Below are positions 1 to 12,300 of a stretch of 64,000 nt of DNA, one piece after another. The stretch is from Chrysomallon squamiferum. Lineage: Eukaryota > Mollusca > Gastropoda > Neomphalida > Peltospiridae. The notes beneath the pieces were generated by a model. The model saw nothing but the letters and a program-made list of their open reading frames with translations. It did not search any database and had not been told where the DNA came from. The translations under genes and the position numbers were made by a program. The stretch is taken from the NCBI GenBank assembly GCA_012295275.1, contig CM022676.1, positions 6,987,219 to 7,051,218 of the forward strand. The letters are read 5' to 3'. Positions within the stretch are counted from its first letter, which is position 1; every line of letters begins with the position of its first letter.

Positions 1-1
1 A

Positions 2-223
2 TCGGCCATACTGAGTCGGCGAAACCCCGCGGAGGGAATCCTATATAAATGGAAGGACATGATGGACTTCGTCACAGTGTCAGCGGAAAATGCCGAAGAC
101 GACACTTTATGGATAATAATAGTAGGGCAGACGAAAGACCGTGGACGACAACAAAAGCGCAATAAGAGGTGTCAATGGTCGCAGAGGATTGACTTCTTAA
201 TGGAAAGAGGAGCAAAGAGCTGA
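2..223 (+). CDS. Possible 3' terminal coding exon, cut by left window edge
   Basis: The frame starting at base 2 stays open for about 73 codons and ends in TGA at 221-223. The stretch is clearly richer in GC and in mixed amino acids than the repeat-filled DNA that follows, and it has no simple-sequence bias, so it may be the last exon of a gene lying to the left. I do not recognise the peptide: it contains a run of acidic residues, then a hydrophobic LWIIIVG stretch and a basic tail. It could equally be a fragment of a mobile element or chance. No acceptor can be checked because the window begins inside it. Confidence 0.25.
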   Translation, partial: SAILSRRNPAEGILYKWKDMMDFVTVSAENAEDDTLWIIIVGQTKDRGRQQKRNKRCQWSQRIDFLMERGAKS

Positions 224-417
224 AAAAAGTAAACATTAGTGCGTGAGGCACTCACATTTGCGAATTTAGGAGTTAAGGCGGACAAGAAAGGTATTTATGT
301 TTTAACGATATTTACTTTGTAGAAATGACTTCATTATTTTTGTATTGTAGTCCTTTTAATGATATTAAGGAAGTGGACTGAAAACATTAATAGAAGTAAT
401 TATCAGAATAAGAGTTG

Positions 418-418
418 C

Positions 419-474
<56 letters not shown>

Positions 475-634
475 GCATTATCATAATCATATTGTCATCG
501 TTATGATGATAGAAAGAGAATGATGATTACATTAATATTGTGGTGATGAAGATATGATGATTGTAAGATTATGATGACAGTAATGATAAAAACTCCAGTG
601 ATAATAATACTGAATTGATAACAACGATGATATG

Positions 635-679
<45 letters not shown>

Positions 680-726
680 GTTTATAGTCATCATAGCCTA
701 TTATTATTATTATTATTATTATTATT

Positions 727-769
<43 letters not shown>

Positions 770-770
770 A
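418..770. repeat. AAT / TTA / TCA trinucleotide microsatellites
   Basis: Long perfect runs of AAT (about 419-473 and 638-677) are followed by TTA and then TCA runs (about 699-768). Translated frames through them give only poly-Asn, poly-Leu or poly-Ser and are not genes. Confidence 0.95.
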
Positions 771-1230
771 CAGTAACAACAACAAAAATAATTGTATTCA
801 AATCTTTATTATTTATCAAATTAGAAAATTTCTGATCAGGTATACCTCATATTATCATAAAATAATTTCTACCTGCTGAATCATAACTAATACAATTGAT
901 TACATTATCTAAAGAATTTAAATACGAAACAATTAAAATCTTTGTCATTATTTAAATTTAATCACTTAACTTAAGTCCATTTAATTCTTATATTAAATTT
1001 TAAAAAAAATAAAAATTATAAACACGAACATAACATAATGAAACATTTATAAATAAAATTCATATTGAATAGATGACAGACAAACCTAATAATAGGCCAA
1101 AGAGTAAAATTTTATTGTTACGTATTGTCTGCCAGTTATATAAATTAGAAAAGTATTAGAAAATAATAATAATAATAAAAATTAAACCCGATAAGTATTC
1201 GAAGATGCGAAACGTAGTTCACTAAGTTTC

Positions 1231-1235
<5 letters not shown>
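771..1235. other. AT-rich non-coding stretch
   Basis: I see no coding potential, RNA gene or structured repeat here, only AT-rich unique sequence. Confidence 0.6.

Positions 1236-1308
<73 letters not shown>
1236..1308. repeat. (TC)n microsatellite, about 72 bp
   Basis: This is a perfect CT/TC dinucleotide run, one of several pure GA/TC tracts longer than 50 bp in this window. Confidence 0.97.
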
Positions 1309-1313
<5 letters not shown>

Positions 1314-1559
1314 CAGACACATTTAACAAACAGAAGGTTTAAACAGAGACGAGACATTGATCAAAGCATAGTTTTTAAAACCGTAGGGAATAAAACAAAA
1401 ATATGCGGGTAGAATATAAAACTGACATATGTTTCTCCATAGAATTATAAAATAGCTGCCAAATGTTTCTTAATTTTCTTTATTAATACTGAAATTATAA
1501 AAATCTAGTCCTCTATAAATTTTATTACAGCATTTAAACAATTCATGTTATGAATTTTA

Positions 1560-2320
1560 TATGACGCACACACAGACACGTACATATGCACTCACACATG
1601 CACTCACACACACGTAAATACGCATGCAGACACATATACAAAAACAGACAGATACACATAGACAGAAATAAAATTTTCAATATTAAAATAAATATAGTAT
1701 CGTAATACTGTATGATTTTATTTTATTTGAAATAGTTATATTATAAACGCCAACTTAATCGCAATGTCTTTATTTTTTTTTTCTCCACAACAATGTTATG
1801 ACATATATACATATATAATTGTAAATACTTTCAGTTATTTAATTTACTTCTTTATCTCTTTCTGACATCTAACAACCGAAATATTATTGTCGTATAATAT
1901 TCTTTCCTTTTTTTCATCCTTCATTGATTTTTATCTCTCCTATATTCATTGTTTAATAAAAGAAGAATACGATTTAATAAACAACTATTCTCACGCTTTC
2001 GTATTATACTATACATATGTATGTAAATGTATATGTATATGCATATGTGTATGTATGTGTAAGCAATATAAAGAATAATTCTTAATGTTTTTAATCGAAA
2101 ATGTTTTATACATTTTATTATATATTCTGAATATATGCATATATATATGGATATATAGATATAGATATAGATATATAGATATATACTTGTGTGTGAATGC
2201 GTATGTGTGTATGTGTATATACATATACCTATATGTGCATATAGACAAATAGATAAATAGATAGATAGAGAGACAGACAGATAGAAAGACACACTAAACA
2301 AATAAAACAGGCTGAAGATA
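1560..2320. repeat. CA-, TA- and GATA-type low-complexity DNA
   Basis: Interspersed ACAC, ATATAT, GATA and GACA short repeats occur here, densest around 2130-2290. The overlapping Tyr/Ile-rich frames on the minus strand are repeat translations, not genes. Confidence 0.8.
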
Positions 2321-2602
2321 AATACAGGAGATATTATCAATATGATAACAGTTTGCCCCATGTATTACACACTGATTTTTGCGGATGCGCTGTTGGTCTG
2401 AATACTGTAACTACTTTCTAAATATACTATAGTGCTTTACAAACATTACACTTTAAAGAAGGTGAAAATTTATATATTGGTTTGATGATTTCAACACACA
2501 TTGGAAACTGTTAATTTTAAATAAAGCTAATAAGAAAAAACGCGAACTGATTTTATATATACATATATTAGTTCTTTACATTATTTTGAATAATGATAAT
2601 AT

Positions 2603-2671
<69 letters not shown>
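2603..2671. repeat. AAC then AAT trinucleotide repeat
   Basis: A perfect CAA/AAC run passes directly into an AAT run, and one frame reads as poly-Asn. Confidence 0.95.
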
Positions 2672-2673
<2 letters not shown>

Positions 2674-2804
2674 TCTTTGAGTTCATATTAATATTTGTAA
2701 TTTATATTAATATTCAGATTTCAATCAACATTTTTTTTTTTTTTATTGTATTTTTATTTATATCAAATATTTACCACAGTTCAGTACCTACCACATAGAT
2801 ATCT

Positions 2805-3170
2805 ATCTCAAATCTAGTCCGGACACTAAACCCGGTTCGTTTGTCAACGTATCGATCAGATGACCCGGATTTAATCGGATTACGCTTTCCTCTGGCCCAT
2901 TACCGCGAAAATACTAATAGAATTTCAATCGCTTCCTGAGAAATATTCACAAAAATATTCGCTGAGAATTTGCCAACAACTGAATCCCGTACACAAACGA
3001 AGGAAGGGCTCAAATTAGGCCAAGAAATCGAAAGAAATCAAATAAACTGAAAGCGGAAACGTGGGTCAATAGAATGTTACTCACCACTCGATCGTAAACC
3101 AGTCTAAAATAGTTTTGAAGAGCGCTAGAGGTTTGGCACAACGTTTTCAAGTTAAAAAAAGAAGAATTAA
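2805..3170. other. GC-richer unique patch, non-coding
   Basis: The base composition is noticeably less AT-rich than the flanks and there is no simple repeat and no long frame. It may be a conserved regulatory element or the remnant of an old insertion. Nothing more specific is visible. Confidence 0.3.
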
Positions 3171-3695
3171 AGAAACTTTTTCATTTTTTGTACAAGGCAC
3201 TTGTTTTGGTTTACGTAGAAATAATTGTTTTGTTTATTGTTGTTGTTGTTTTTTGCTGTTAATTTAGATAGAATTAATATTACTAATACCACTACTACCT
3301 ACTGATTTTATAACTATTACTATCATTAAAAACACCACAACTACTAAAAATACTAGTGCGGCTGCTACTATTTCTACAACAACTACTACTATTACTACAA
3401 CTACTGCTACTACTACTACAAGTAATACTATTCTTCCATCATTATCACTACTATTACTGCTGCTACCATTAGCTATTCATTTGATCAAAATTATAATGAA
3501 ATAAAGGTTAGAAATAAAACATAGATAGATATTTAGTCCACTATAATAATACTGTTAGAAATTTCTTTTCCAGTTAACTGCTAAATTTATTATTTATAGA
3601 AATAAACAAAATATATTTATTCATAGTATTAAAATTATATCTTTTTTTAACATCAGATGATACTTTAAAGTAAATCGTTCCAACCTGTGCGCGAA

Positions 3696-3715
3696 TGACG
3701 TCATGACTATAAAAA
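3696..3715 (+). promoter_or_regulatory. Candidate promoter: full CRE and TATA-like box
   Basis: A palindromic cAMP response element TGACGTCA (3696-3703) is followed after four bases by TATAAAAA (3708-3715). This pairing is typical of CREB/ATF-responsive core promoters, with a start expected about 25-30 bases downstream. A possible first coding exon (3985-4019) lies within range. Several ATG triplets lie between, which weakens the case. Confidence 0.4.
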
Positions 3716-3984
3716 TGGCGGAATTTCGATATTTTAGAATTATATTCTTTACTAAATAAGACTGGACGTCAAAAATACAAACAAAATATCACTTGAAAGT
3801 ATAAGAGAGTATAATTTAGTATATTTCTTGGTATTACCTAAAGTACATGTTAACAGCAGAGATTAAATAAAATATTTTATATTTCTGACCATTTCAGGAT
3901 ATGTATGTGAACAGATGAACTGAAGTTAACTGTCCACCAAACTCTCAAAAATAACAAATAAAACTTTTCGTCATACGTAACAAA

Positions 3985-4019
3985 ATGAGGGCTTCACCGT
4001 TTGACCATCCGTCACACAG
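3985..4019 (+). CDS. Candidate alternative first exon of the bHLH gene
   Basis: An ATG in good context (ACAAAATGA) opens 11 codons plus two bases and then meets a consensus donor (CACAG|GTAAGT, donor at 4020). Joining it to the acceptor at 13430/13431 (TTTTTAAG|A) keeps the frame open straight into the NHLH-like reading frame at 13462, adding 22 residues. The frame agreement alone has a one-in-three chance, so this is a suggestion. The implied intron would be 9.4 kb, much longer than the others here. Confidence 0.3.
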
Positions 4020-4077
4020 GTAAGTTTTAACAAAACTTACTTATTTATTTTTATAAGAATAATTAAAAGTTGCGTTA

Positions 4078-4455
4078 AAAGCTTGAATATGTAAAATATG
4101 AATATTTCGATATTTAAAGTTTAAAACTTGAATTATTAAAACGTATATTTAAAACTAGAACATTAAAAAATAAATAAAAAAATAAATAAGAAAAATTATA
4201 TTTGAAATTTGAAATTTGAATATTATAAGATTAAAACACTGGATATTTAAAACTTGAATATTAAAAAGCTGGATTTTTAAAATTTGGGTATTTATAACTT
4301 GAATATTAAAACATGAGGTATTTGACTCTCTTGAATATTTAAAGACTGGATATTTAAAACTTGAATAATAAGAATCTGGATAGTTAAAGCTTAAATTGTA
4401 CAAGCTTGAATATTTACTGCTTGGATTTTACAGTTCAGTATTTATAACTTAATAT
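4078..4455. repeat. Degenerate tandem repeat of TTGAATATTTAAAAC-like units
   Basis: About twenty diverged units of roughly 16-18 bp, such as CTTGAATATTTAAAACTGGA, follow one another. The minus-strand frame shows it as repeated FNIQ/LNIQ peptides, which marks a minisatellite rather than a gene. Confidence 0.75.
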
Positions 4456-4639
4456 TTGAAACTACGGGAGTTTCTTTTTTCATACATTTATTTAAAAGTT
4501 ATTCCGTTGTATATTTTAAACCAAAAAAAATATAGCACTTTGTTTCAGCATAAATAAGTTTATTATTATCAAAACGTACGTACTGTTTCATAATAATTAG
4601 AGTACATATATTTAGCTTGTATACAACCCTGTTGTTGCT

Positions 4640-4754
4640 GTTATTGTTGTTACTACTGCTATTACTGCTACATCCGTTTTTATAATTATTATAATCATTA
4701 TTATCTTTATCATTATCATTCTTCTTCTTCTTTATAATAATGATAATACTAGTA

Positions 4755-4804
<50 letters not shown>

Positions 4805-5179
4805 TAAAATAAATAACTATTATTATAAAATAATATGTCATAACAGAAAATATTTAATGATTAAAGCTAAGTATTTTTTCAATGTAAATAATGTATATTT
4901 ATTGTAATTTAATCCTTTGGTTGTTTCATGGTCGCGATACAAAACTTTGAACTCTATTTTTAATGCATGGATATTCATTTTTCAATGTCTATCTTTCTAA
5001 TATATATATATCAGTGATTTAGTATTTTGTCCTATTTCTGTTTAATTAATACAAGATCGATTATAAAGGCAATTAACGACTTAAAGTTTAGTTCCAAGGT
5101 CTTAAACAGATAAAAAGAAATAAAAAGAAAACATATTTATTTACAAATTTAGTTCATATGATTATTTGTTTGAACATTT

Positions 5180-5238
<59 letters not shown>
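4640..5238. repeat. TTA microsatellite and (GA)n tract
   Basis: A perfect TTA/ATT run occupies about 4758-4803, and a pure GA run occupies 5183-5238. Between them is AT-rich unique DNA without coding signal. Confidence 0.9.
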
Positions 5239-5241
<3 letters not shown>

Positions 5242-5689
5242 AAATATACACAAGAACGATAACAACAATAACACCAGAATAACAACTACTACGACAACAA
5301 TGACAACTTCCTAAATGTTTAGCACAACAGAGACACATATATAAATACACACAAATACATACATACATACGTACATATTCCTGAATCTTCTGTCATAATA
5401 CTGTAATTAATATTGGCTTTCTGCCCTCGTATTTAAATGATGCAGTTTGGAATAGCCAAAATTTATATTTTAAAATAATAGCCGACAGCATTTTAATTTT
5501 AAGCCATTAATAATATTTGTTCGTTGTCACAGCAGATTAACCCATGGATTTTGGGTTAGATAAATTAATATTTAAAATTAATATGTGGTGCAAAAAATAA
5601 CAGAGAAATACGCGATTAATTTTATATTTTCATTTTAATCCATTAACAGCTAATTAGATTGATAATATTGTTAACATTTATTATTTATT

Positions 5690-5860
5690 TTTTCTTCTTC
5701 TTCTTCTTCTTCTTATTATTATTATTAACATTTATTCTTTATTGTTCTTATTATCATGATTATTACTACAACTATTTCAATTACTATACATTTTTTTCTT
5801 TTCTTCTTCTTCTTCTTCTTTTTATTATTTCATTTAATTATATATTTCTTCTTTAAAATT
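5690..5860. repeat. TTC/TTA-rich microsatellites
   Basis: CTT and TTA trinucleotide runs are mixed with T-rich DNA. The overlapping Phe/Leu-rich frames are artefacts. Confidence 0.85.
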
Positions 5861-5929
5861 TTAATTTTCCCAGCTCAAAAATTAGATAATTTATTTTATT
5901 TCGTTTGTGCAATAGTTTTATTTCACACA

Positions 5930-6310
5930 TTCACAACCTGAGTCATGACGTTTTTATGTATTACGTCACAGAGAGCCCGTATGACATGTTTATGACTTCC
6001 AAGTCGCAAGGACAGGGGAACACAAAAATGCGACATGTTGTTCGCAGACTGAAGGCATTTTCTAGCCATTCTTTGCTAAAATTTCGTTCAATATTTGTTC
6101 AAATAAAAGTCAATTTGAGCATAAAACCATTCTAATTCGGTGAATACATTGCCAGAGATGAGAAAGCCTGGCCATCTGGCGCGATAATACACGCGCAATG
6201 ATGACTGCACGCGCAGAATCGCGCGGACATCAGTCCTAATTGGATTGTCATTTTGCATTTTATCTCGGTTTTGTCGCAAAGTCCCTTGTGTGTGCCGCGC
6301 CATGAGAGTC
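5930..6310. promoter_or_regulatory. GC-richer patch with CRE-like and homeobox-like sites
   Basis: Unique, GC-enriched DNA lies between repeat blocks. It contains TTACGTCAC (a CRE-type core), CATCTGGC (E-box-like), TAATTGG (homeodomain-type core) and several CGCGC clusters. No frame looks genic. Such an island in an otherwise repeat-ridden flank is a reasonable candidate enhancer or distal promoter, possibly for the downstream bHLH gene, but that is inference. Confidence 0.3.
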
Positions 6311-6435
6311 TTATTCGTTCGTATTTTCCTCCTTTTCTGGTGAGATCCGAAGATGATAAAACCCTCTAAAATGTAATGACTGGATGCCAGAAATATCTTT
6401 GTTAATTAAGTTAATTTCTGATTCATTTTGAACAA

Positions 6436-6620
6436 AACAGAAGAAAAGAAGAAGAAGATTTTTTTCTTTTTTCGTTTTTCTTTTTTTTTTTTTAAAAAAA
6501 AAAGAAAAAAAATTAGAAAATAAAAAACAGAAAACAGAAAAAAAAGAAAAAAACAAAGAGGAAATTTTGATAAAACCACCAGGTATGATGGACGGGTGAT
6601 AAGAAGTGCTAGTATTTCTT

Positions 6621-6651
<31 letters not shown>

Positions 6652-6858
6652 TAATAATAATAATATAATAATAATAATCATAATAATCTTAATCATAACG
6701 ATGATGATGTTCTTGTATTAAATTTAATATTTTTAAAATAATCTGGATAAACTAGTATGTGATGTATTTTAAGAGAATTCTCGAGGTAAATACGAATATT
6801 TAGTCCAGCGATGATCATCATGATGGCGACAATGATGATGAGGATGATGATGATGATG

Positions 6859-6897
<39 letters not shown>

Positions 6898-7040
6898 CTA
6901 CAACAATAGCAATAGCAATAATAACGATAATGATAATGATAACAATTATAAGAACAATAAATAACAATAACAATAACAGTAACAACAATAATAATGTACT
7001 GATAATGATGATGATGATGGTGATGATGATGATGGTGATC

Positions 7041-7078
<38 letters not shown>
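6436..7078. repeat. Block of poly-T/A, CTT, GAT and AAT microsatellites
   Basis: A poly-T/poly-A pair (about 6481-6502) is followed by TTC (6617-6650), TGATGA and ATA runs (6817-6896), CAATAA runs and a final AAT run (about 7038-7077). Minus-strand frames here read poly-Tyr, poly-His or poly-Ile and are not genes. Confidence 0.93.
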
Positions 7079-7080
<2 letters not shown>

Positions 7081-7478
7081 GAAAACAAAATGAAAAGAAA
7101 TGAAAAAGAACATAAGATATTCACGTATTTTTAATATCTGTGTATTAAGCATTAGTTCTAATATTGCTTAATATTCCAGTACTTAGGCTGCATTTTCTTC
7201 GCTTGTTTTATGTACGTGTGTTTGTTTGTCTTTGTACGTCTTTGAACATTTGTACGTAGGTTCGCCATCTCTGAACTAATGTAGAATTTGTGTAATATAA
7301 TTTATCAACGTCTGAAAATTTTAGTGAAAATCCTGTCTGGTTTGCTAAGTATAAACAAATGTCAGTATTGAATTTTGCATTACTCAAAAATAATTTACTT
7401 CCTCTTTTTCGTGCAAATTTACATTCCCATCGAATCGATATATCATCCGCCATAATCACTAGATTGTGTGGAATTTGA

Positions 7479-7718
7479 TGATGATGATGATGATGATGAT
7501 AAATAAATAAATAAAAATAAATAAAAATAATGCTAATAAACAAAATAAAACCAAAATTTTGAAGAGATACATAACATTTATAATTACCCAACTGGATAGA
7601 TATTGAAAAGAATGGATGGATGTAGGGATGTATGGAACGAAAGATCGAAAAAAGACAGGCTGTCTGACTTATAGACAGATATATCAAAATACATAGAAAG
7701 ATCTGTTGAAAGATAGAA

Positions 7719-7796
<78 letters not shown>
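7479..7796. repeat. GAT repeat and long (GA)n tract
   Basis: A TGATGA run at about 7479-7500 is followed by AAAT tetranucleotides and a pure GA run at 7724-7796, with GATA/GACA-type DNA after it. Confidence 0.95.
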
Positions 7797-7804
<8 letters not shown>

Positions 7805-8129
7805 CGGACATACAGACTAGGCAGATAGAAATGTAGATAGATGGACAGACAGACACATGGATGTATGGATGAAAAGATAGTCAGATAGCTGAAAGGGACG
7901 GTCACACGTAGTAATGGATAGATGAAAGAATAAAAACCCTTTTTTATTTTTAAACTACTTAATTAATATATTAAAAACAAAAGTGTCATATACATTTTTT
8001 TTTTTTTTTTTTTTTTATATCCCTTTATTTCAATTTTAGATCTTCATTTTAATATTTTATTAAAAATCGGAAAACCCTCCTTTCCTTAATCGATTATCTA
8101 AAAATAGCCAATAATCATATTTCTTCAGG

Positions 8130-8340
8130 GAAAGTAACTCTAAAATGGTATGACAGATTGCGCGACTATCGACGTCTCGTGCTTGCGCGTGCACAATAAA
8201 CAGCCTCAATCCCAGGAGAGTGTATTTTAGTTTTAAAGATGGAGAACAGAGGAATGATCAAAGTAGAATCGTCTGTTGAAAATAAAATCAGAGGTTCAGG
8301 TCGGATCCATGGATGTGGTTAAATGGATCTGGATCTGCCA
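8130..8340. other. GC-richer unique patch, non-coding
   Basis: The patch has mixed composition with GCGCG and GACGTC motifs and no convincing frame. It is possibly regulatory, but nothing specific can be named. Confidence 0.25.
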
Positions 8341-8359
8341 TGATCATGATTATCAGTTG

Positions 8360-8476
8360 CTGTTGTCATTGTTGATGTTGTTGTTGTTGTTGTTGTTGTT
8401 GCCGTCATCGTTGTTATTATTATTAACATTATCATTATTAAAGTTGTTGTTGTTGTTGGTATTGTTTTTGTTATTT

Positions 8477-8512
<36 letters not shown>

Positions 8513-8515
8513 TAG
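8360..8515. repeat. TTG/TTA trinucleotide repeats
   Basis: GTT runs (8368-8400 and about 8440-8458) and a TTA run (about 8480-8513) explain the Leu-rich plus-strand frame across them. Confidence 0.93.
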
Positions 8516-8878
8516 AAATGTTCTTTTTCTTTTTTTGTCTTCATTATCATACTTATCCTTATTTCTTCTTTTTAAAATAAATATTGCTATTTAATAAATA
8601 ACTTTTAGTTGAAATAAAGAGTGGAAAGATTGAAAAACAAAAATAAGACTGATATTAAGCAAATAAATTCAGTAGAAAGAGCAAAGATGAAAATGAAATA
8701 ATTATATCTGTCAATCCATCTGTCCATACATTCATTCTTTAAACAAGCAACAATAATAATATTAACATAATTAAAACAAACAGAATAATTAAAAATAATA
8801 ATTAGTATTATCTTTGGAGAAAACAAAATTAAATTAACAATAACAACAGTAATACTAATACAAATACTAATACTACTA

Positions 8879-8879
<1 letters not shown>

Positions 8880-8920
<41 letters not shown>
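8880..8920. repeat. AAT microsatellite
   Basis: This is a perfect AATAAT run of about 40 bases. Confidence 0.95.
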
Positions 8921-8921
<1 letters not shown>

Positions 8922-9057
8922 GAAGTTGAAAAATAAGTCCATCCTCAGTAATATTAACTTACTCATTTACACAATATAAATACTAATTTATTTTTAATCT
9001 TTTACCAACATCAAAACAGCGAAAATAAATAGGAATTGACACTTAAAACAAAAAAAT

Positions 9058-9420
9058 CATTCTTTTCCCTTTGCGCACGCCCGAAGCCACCCCCTGCGAA
9101 GATGGGCGTGGTTTACTGTGAAGTGCGGATCAGATTTGTAAAGTTGCCAAGTCATCCATGAAAATATCGTCTGCTCGGACTGCTCGACGTCAAAAGAAAT
9201 GATAAAACTATTTTCTTGACGAAGAGTTCTGATTTTTATAAAAGCCACACCTCATACGCACCTGTCCGAAGCCGTTCTAGTATCATTGTTTAGTTTTGTT
9301 TATACATAATAAGATCAAAACAATTAGTGTAATTTCTTTTAAAGGATTTTTTTTTCCGGCGGAAGAATAAAAGGCGTTGTACGTCCAACAGCGACGAACA
9401 AACCAGGATTTGTTTCCGTG
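9058..9420. promoter_or_regulatory. GC-richer island with CACCC/GGGCGTGG sites
   Basis: The island contains GGGCGTGG and GCCACACC (KLF/SP-type GT boxes), TTTTTATAAAAG and GACGTC. Its composition departs sharply from the flanks. The 63-codon minus-strand frame has no recognisable domain, so I read this as a possible regulatory island. Confidence 0.3.
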
Positions 9421-9867
9421 TAATTATCATGTAAAAAAAAAAAAAAAAAAAAAAAAGAACAGATTTTTGTCCGAACTAATAAATAATGGTTTTCTAATAT
9501 TGAATAAATGAATGTAACTATAGGGTAAATTTTTAGAATTTTTCACAATAGCATTTTCTTTTATCCGTGTTTACGTTCTTGTTTAGCCTATAATTATAGA
9601 CTTAACTGTAACAGTACATTTTTCATTTCAACTATTAATTTAGATAGCATTTCTTTTATCGTATTAATCCTGTTAATTATATATGCATTTGGCCAATAAT
9701 TCATTGTTAATAAAATGTAAAGATTATTATAGATATTATAGTAATTTATTAGTTTGATGTTTTACTAATGTTAATAAATATTAACCAGTTAAAATAGTTC
9801 GTGGATATTAATTTAATTACCTTGTTTGATCAAATTACTCTGTTATTACTATATATTATAGTTAAAC

Positions 9868-10153
9868 AGTTGAATAATAATAATAATAACAACAACAACA
9901 ACAATAATAATAGTAATAATAATAATCATGATAATAATTACAATAACAATAACGATAATAAAAGCTATTAGTATTATTGTTGTTGTTGTTGTTTTTGCTG
10001 TTGCTATCGTTGCTATCATTTCTTTAAATAATACATTTATGTTGATATTCAAGATTAATGTAAACGTAATCATGAGCATTTAGACAGTGAGCCGTGGGTA
10101 GAACGTGAAACATTTTAAATGGTTATAACATTATTTCCCGATGTGATGTGGAA

Positions 10154-10214
<61 letters not shown>
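9868..10214. repeat. AAT/AAC and TTG microsatellites, then a (GA)n tract
   Basis: AATAAT, CAACAA and TTGTTG runs occupy 9868-10020, and a pure GA run occupies about 10157-10214. Confidence 0.93.
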
Positions 10215-10217
<3 letters not shown>

Positions 10218-10224
10218 ATTCTGT

Positions 10225-10310
10225 CAGTTAATTATAAAGATTTGCATTCAGTTTTCATTCTTTAATATTATAAAGATTTTGCATTCAGTTTTCATTCTTT
10301 TTTCAAAAGA
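10225..10310. repeat. Direct tandem duplication, about 35 bp, two copies
   Basis: The segment AAGATTTGCATTCAGTTTTC and its continuation is repeated almost exactly about 36 bp downstream. Confidence 0.8.
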
Positions 10311-10651
10311 ATATATTATCTATAATGATTTCGTATTTCAAACGTTTTATAAAACCTCTCTCTCTACAACAGAATATCTTTCAGTGTTTTACTTTTATTT
10401 TATCTTTTTACCGAGAACGGTAATCATTTGGGTTACAAATAAATATAGCCATTAAAGCAATTCCTTTAATATGATGCAGTCAGTATATAGGATTGTATAC
10501 ATAAAAACACGCCCGTCATACACTCAACCTATGTCTTAAGCACAGAGTTCTATACAAGATAACATTCTTTTTTCATTGCTTTTTTCAAATTCATTAGTAT
10601 GAGTCGAAAGTAACTGCAGGGTTTAACTGCTACGGTTTTAGAATATATAAA

Positions 10652-10730
10652 ACTTGGAACTCGACTGACTTAATTTCTCGATTATGTGACTTGGAACTCG
10701 ACTGACTTAATTTCTAGATTATGTGACTTG
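10652..10730. repeat. Direct tandem duplication, 37 bp, two copies
   Basis: ACTTGGAACTCGACTGACTT and its continuation begins at 10652 and again at 10689 with a single mismatch, so the duplication is recent. Confidence 0.9.
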
Positions 10731-10834
10731 AAAAAAAGTTACAGATCTTTAAATTGAAGACAGTAAACGTGTATCTCTGGTGTATCTAACAAATATCGAG
10801 CGATAGAGTTTTTATATTTTAGTGTAAGTTTTAT

Positions 10835-11040
10835 TATTATGGATTGCTGTTGTTGTTATTATTGTTGTTGTTTTTGTTATTATTGTTGTTGTTGTTATTT
10901 ATTTATTGTTGTTGTTGTTGTATCATTTCTGCTGCTATTATTGTTTTTATTAGAAAAATAAATGTATTTTAATAGCTCAGATATCTATCTATCCATCCAT
11001 CCATCGATCTATCCATCCATCCATTCATCTATCTATATTT
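10835..11040. repeat. TTG/TTA and CCAT/CTAT tetranucleotide repeats
   Basis: GTTGTT/ATTATT runs (10835-10925) are followed by CATC/TATC tetranucleotides (about 10982-11035). Confidence 0.9.
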
Positions 11041-11504
11041 CTGTCTGTGTCTGTTTTTAATTTCTACTAAACGCATTTATTTAATGTAATTCCAACAATT
11101 TTTTTTTAATCAAATACTAAAACAATTATCTTTACAATATATATATATATATAATATTTGATAGAAGTTAAAATATTGATATCCCATTAAGAATATCCGC
11201 AGATGGTACACACTTGACTATCTTCGTAATCCTGAAGGATTTTTTATATTCGTTTTCTCATAGACAAAACAGCAGTTTCCAACAATTTTAAGAGCTAGAC
11301 TGTTATTTTAAAGGTATATAGCAGATCAAATGTTTCCACATGAACTGGTTAAATTACCAAATCCTTTTTAACTTTTTTTACTACGTTCAGTTTTAAGCTG
11401 GTTTTGGTTAATTCTTCCTTTTGGCAAAAAGAAGAAAATTTTATATTTTACGTCATTAAACGAACATCATTTATAATCCGATAACTTTAAAAAAAAAAAA
11501 AAAA

Positions 11505-12300
11505 AAAAATGAGTCACGTGATTACAATGGGATATTATGATTGGTAAAGGCGGCGCGTGACTCTTGAATCATATCCCAAAGCATATGATCCATAAACGTA
11601 TCAGACGATTCATAAATGAGCCACGTGATCCTGAAATGAAGTCACGTAAATTTACGAGCCGTTCACGTGACTAATAACGGGGAAAAAATGTCTTCGGCAA
11701 TAGTTTTGGTCTTACGCTGTAACATCCAATTACAAAGCGAAAACATTGGATTAGAAGTACTAAAGAGATGAAATGAGATTCACGCATTGTTAATTGACGA
11801 TATTACACATTTACGAGAAAAGGTTCGCGCCAAAGGTCGCGACCCGCGTGGCACGAATTCAGCACGTGAGCGCGCCGAAATAAGACGCAATAAAATTTGT
11901 CGCTGAACGCTCTCGCGCGAGCTGTTATCAATTACCGAAGTTTCGTATCTTTACAAGCGGTTAATGCGATTTTACATTCCAGCAGTGGTAGTTCTAGGAG
12001 CGAGTAAGATGATCAAGCGAAGAGCGGCGAGAACAAATTACGACATTGCCAGAAATGGGTCTCAAGGGAGCCACAAACCGAAGTGTTACCGCTAAAATGG
12101 CAGCGACCGTATTCTTGTGGGAATTTTCGACGGGCTACAATTTTCACTTCTTTCTCACTGTAAAATTGCCATCTACTTGCTTTACTGGACTAAAGTGCCA
12201 AAGAGGATTTTTATTTTGCTCTGTTTTTAACCAATACCAGATGTGGACACATATTAAATTCAAGTCAAGCATGTTAAATTAGCTGTAATTGGTGCGACTG
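11505..12300 (+). promoter_or_regulatory. Regulatory island upstream of the bHLH gene with four CACGTG boxes
   Basis: CACGTG occurs at 11515-11520, 11622-11627, 11664-11669 and 11863-11868, with a related TCACGTAA at about 11642. The island is CpG-containing (GCGCGC, CGCGAG) and far less AT-rich than its surroundings. Near its 3' side, GAGCGA|GTAAGA (donor at 12004) could close a non-coding first exon that splices to the acceptor at 13430/13431 in front of the bHLH start. I read it as the likely proximal promoter. CACGTG is bound by several bHLH/bZIP families, so no factor can be named. Confidence 0.45.

Noticed and set aside
5905-6303. Overlapping frames of 71-76 codons on both strands
   Set aside because: There is no recognisable domain, no splice context, and the frames overlap each other. 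The GC-rich patch is better described as possibly regulatory.
12046-12282. 78-codon plus-strand frame in the regulatory island
   Set aside because: No domain is recognisable, and the context (CpG island, donor at 12004) fits a promoter and first intron better.
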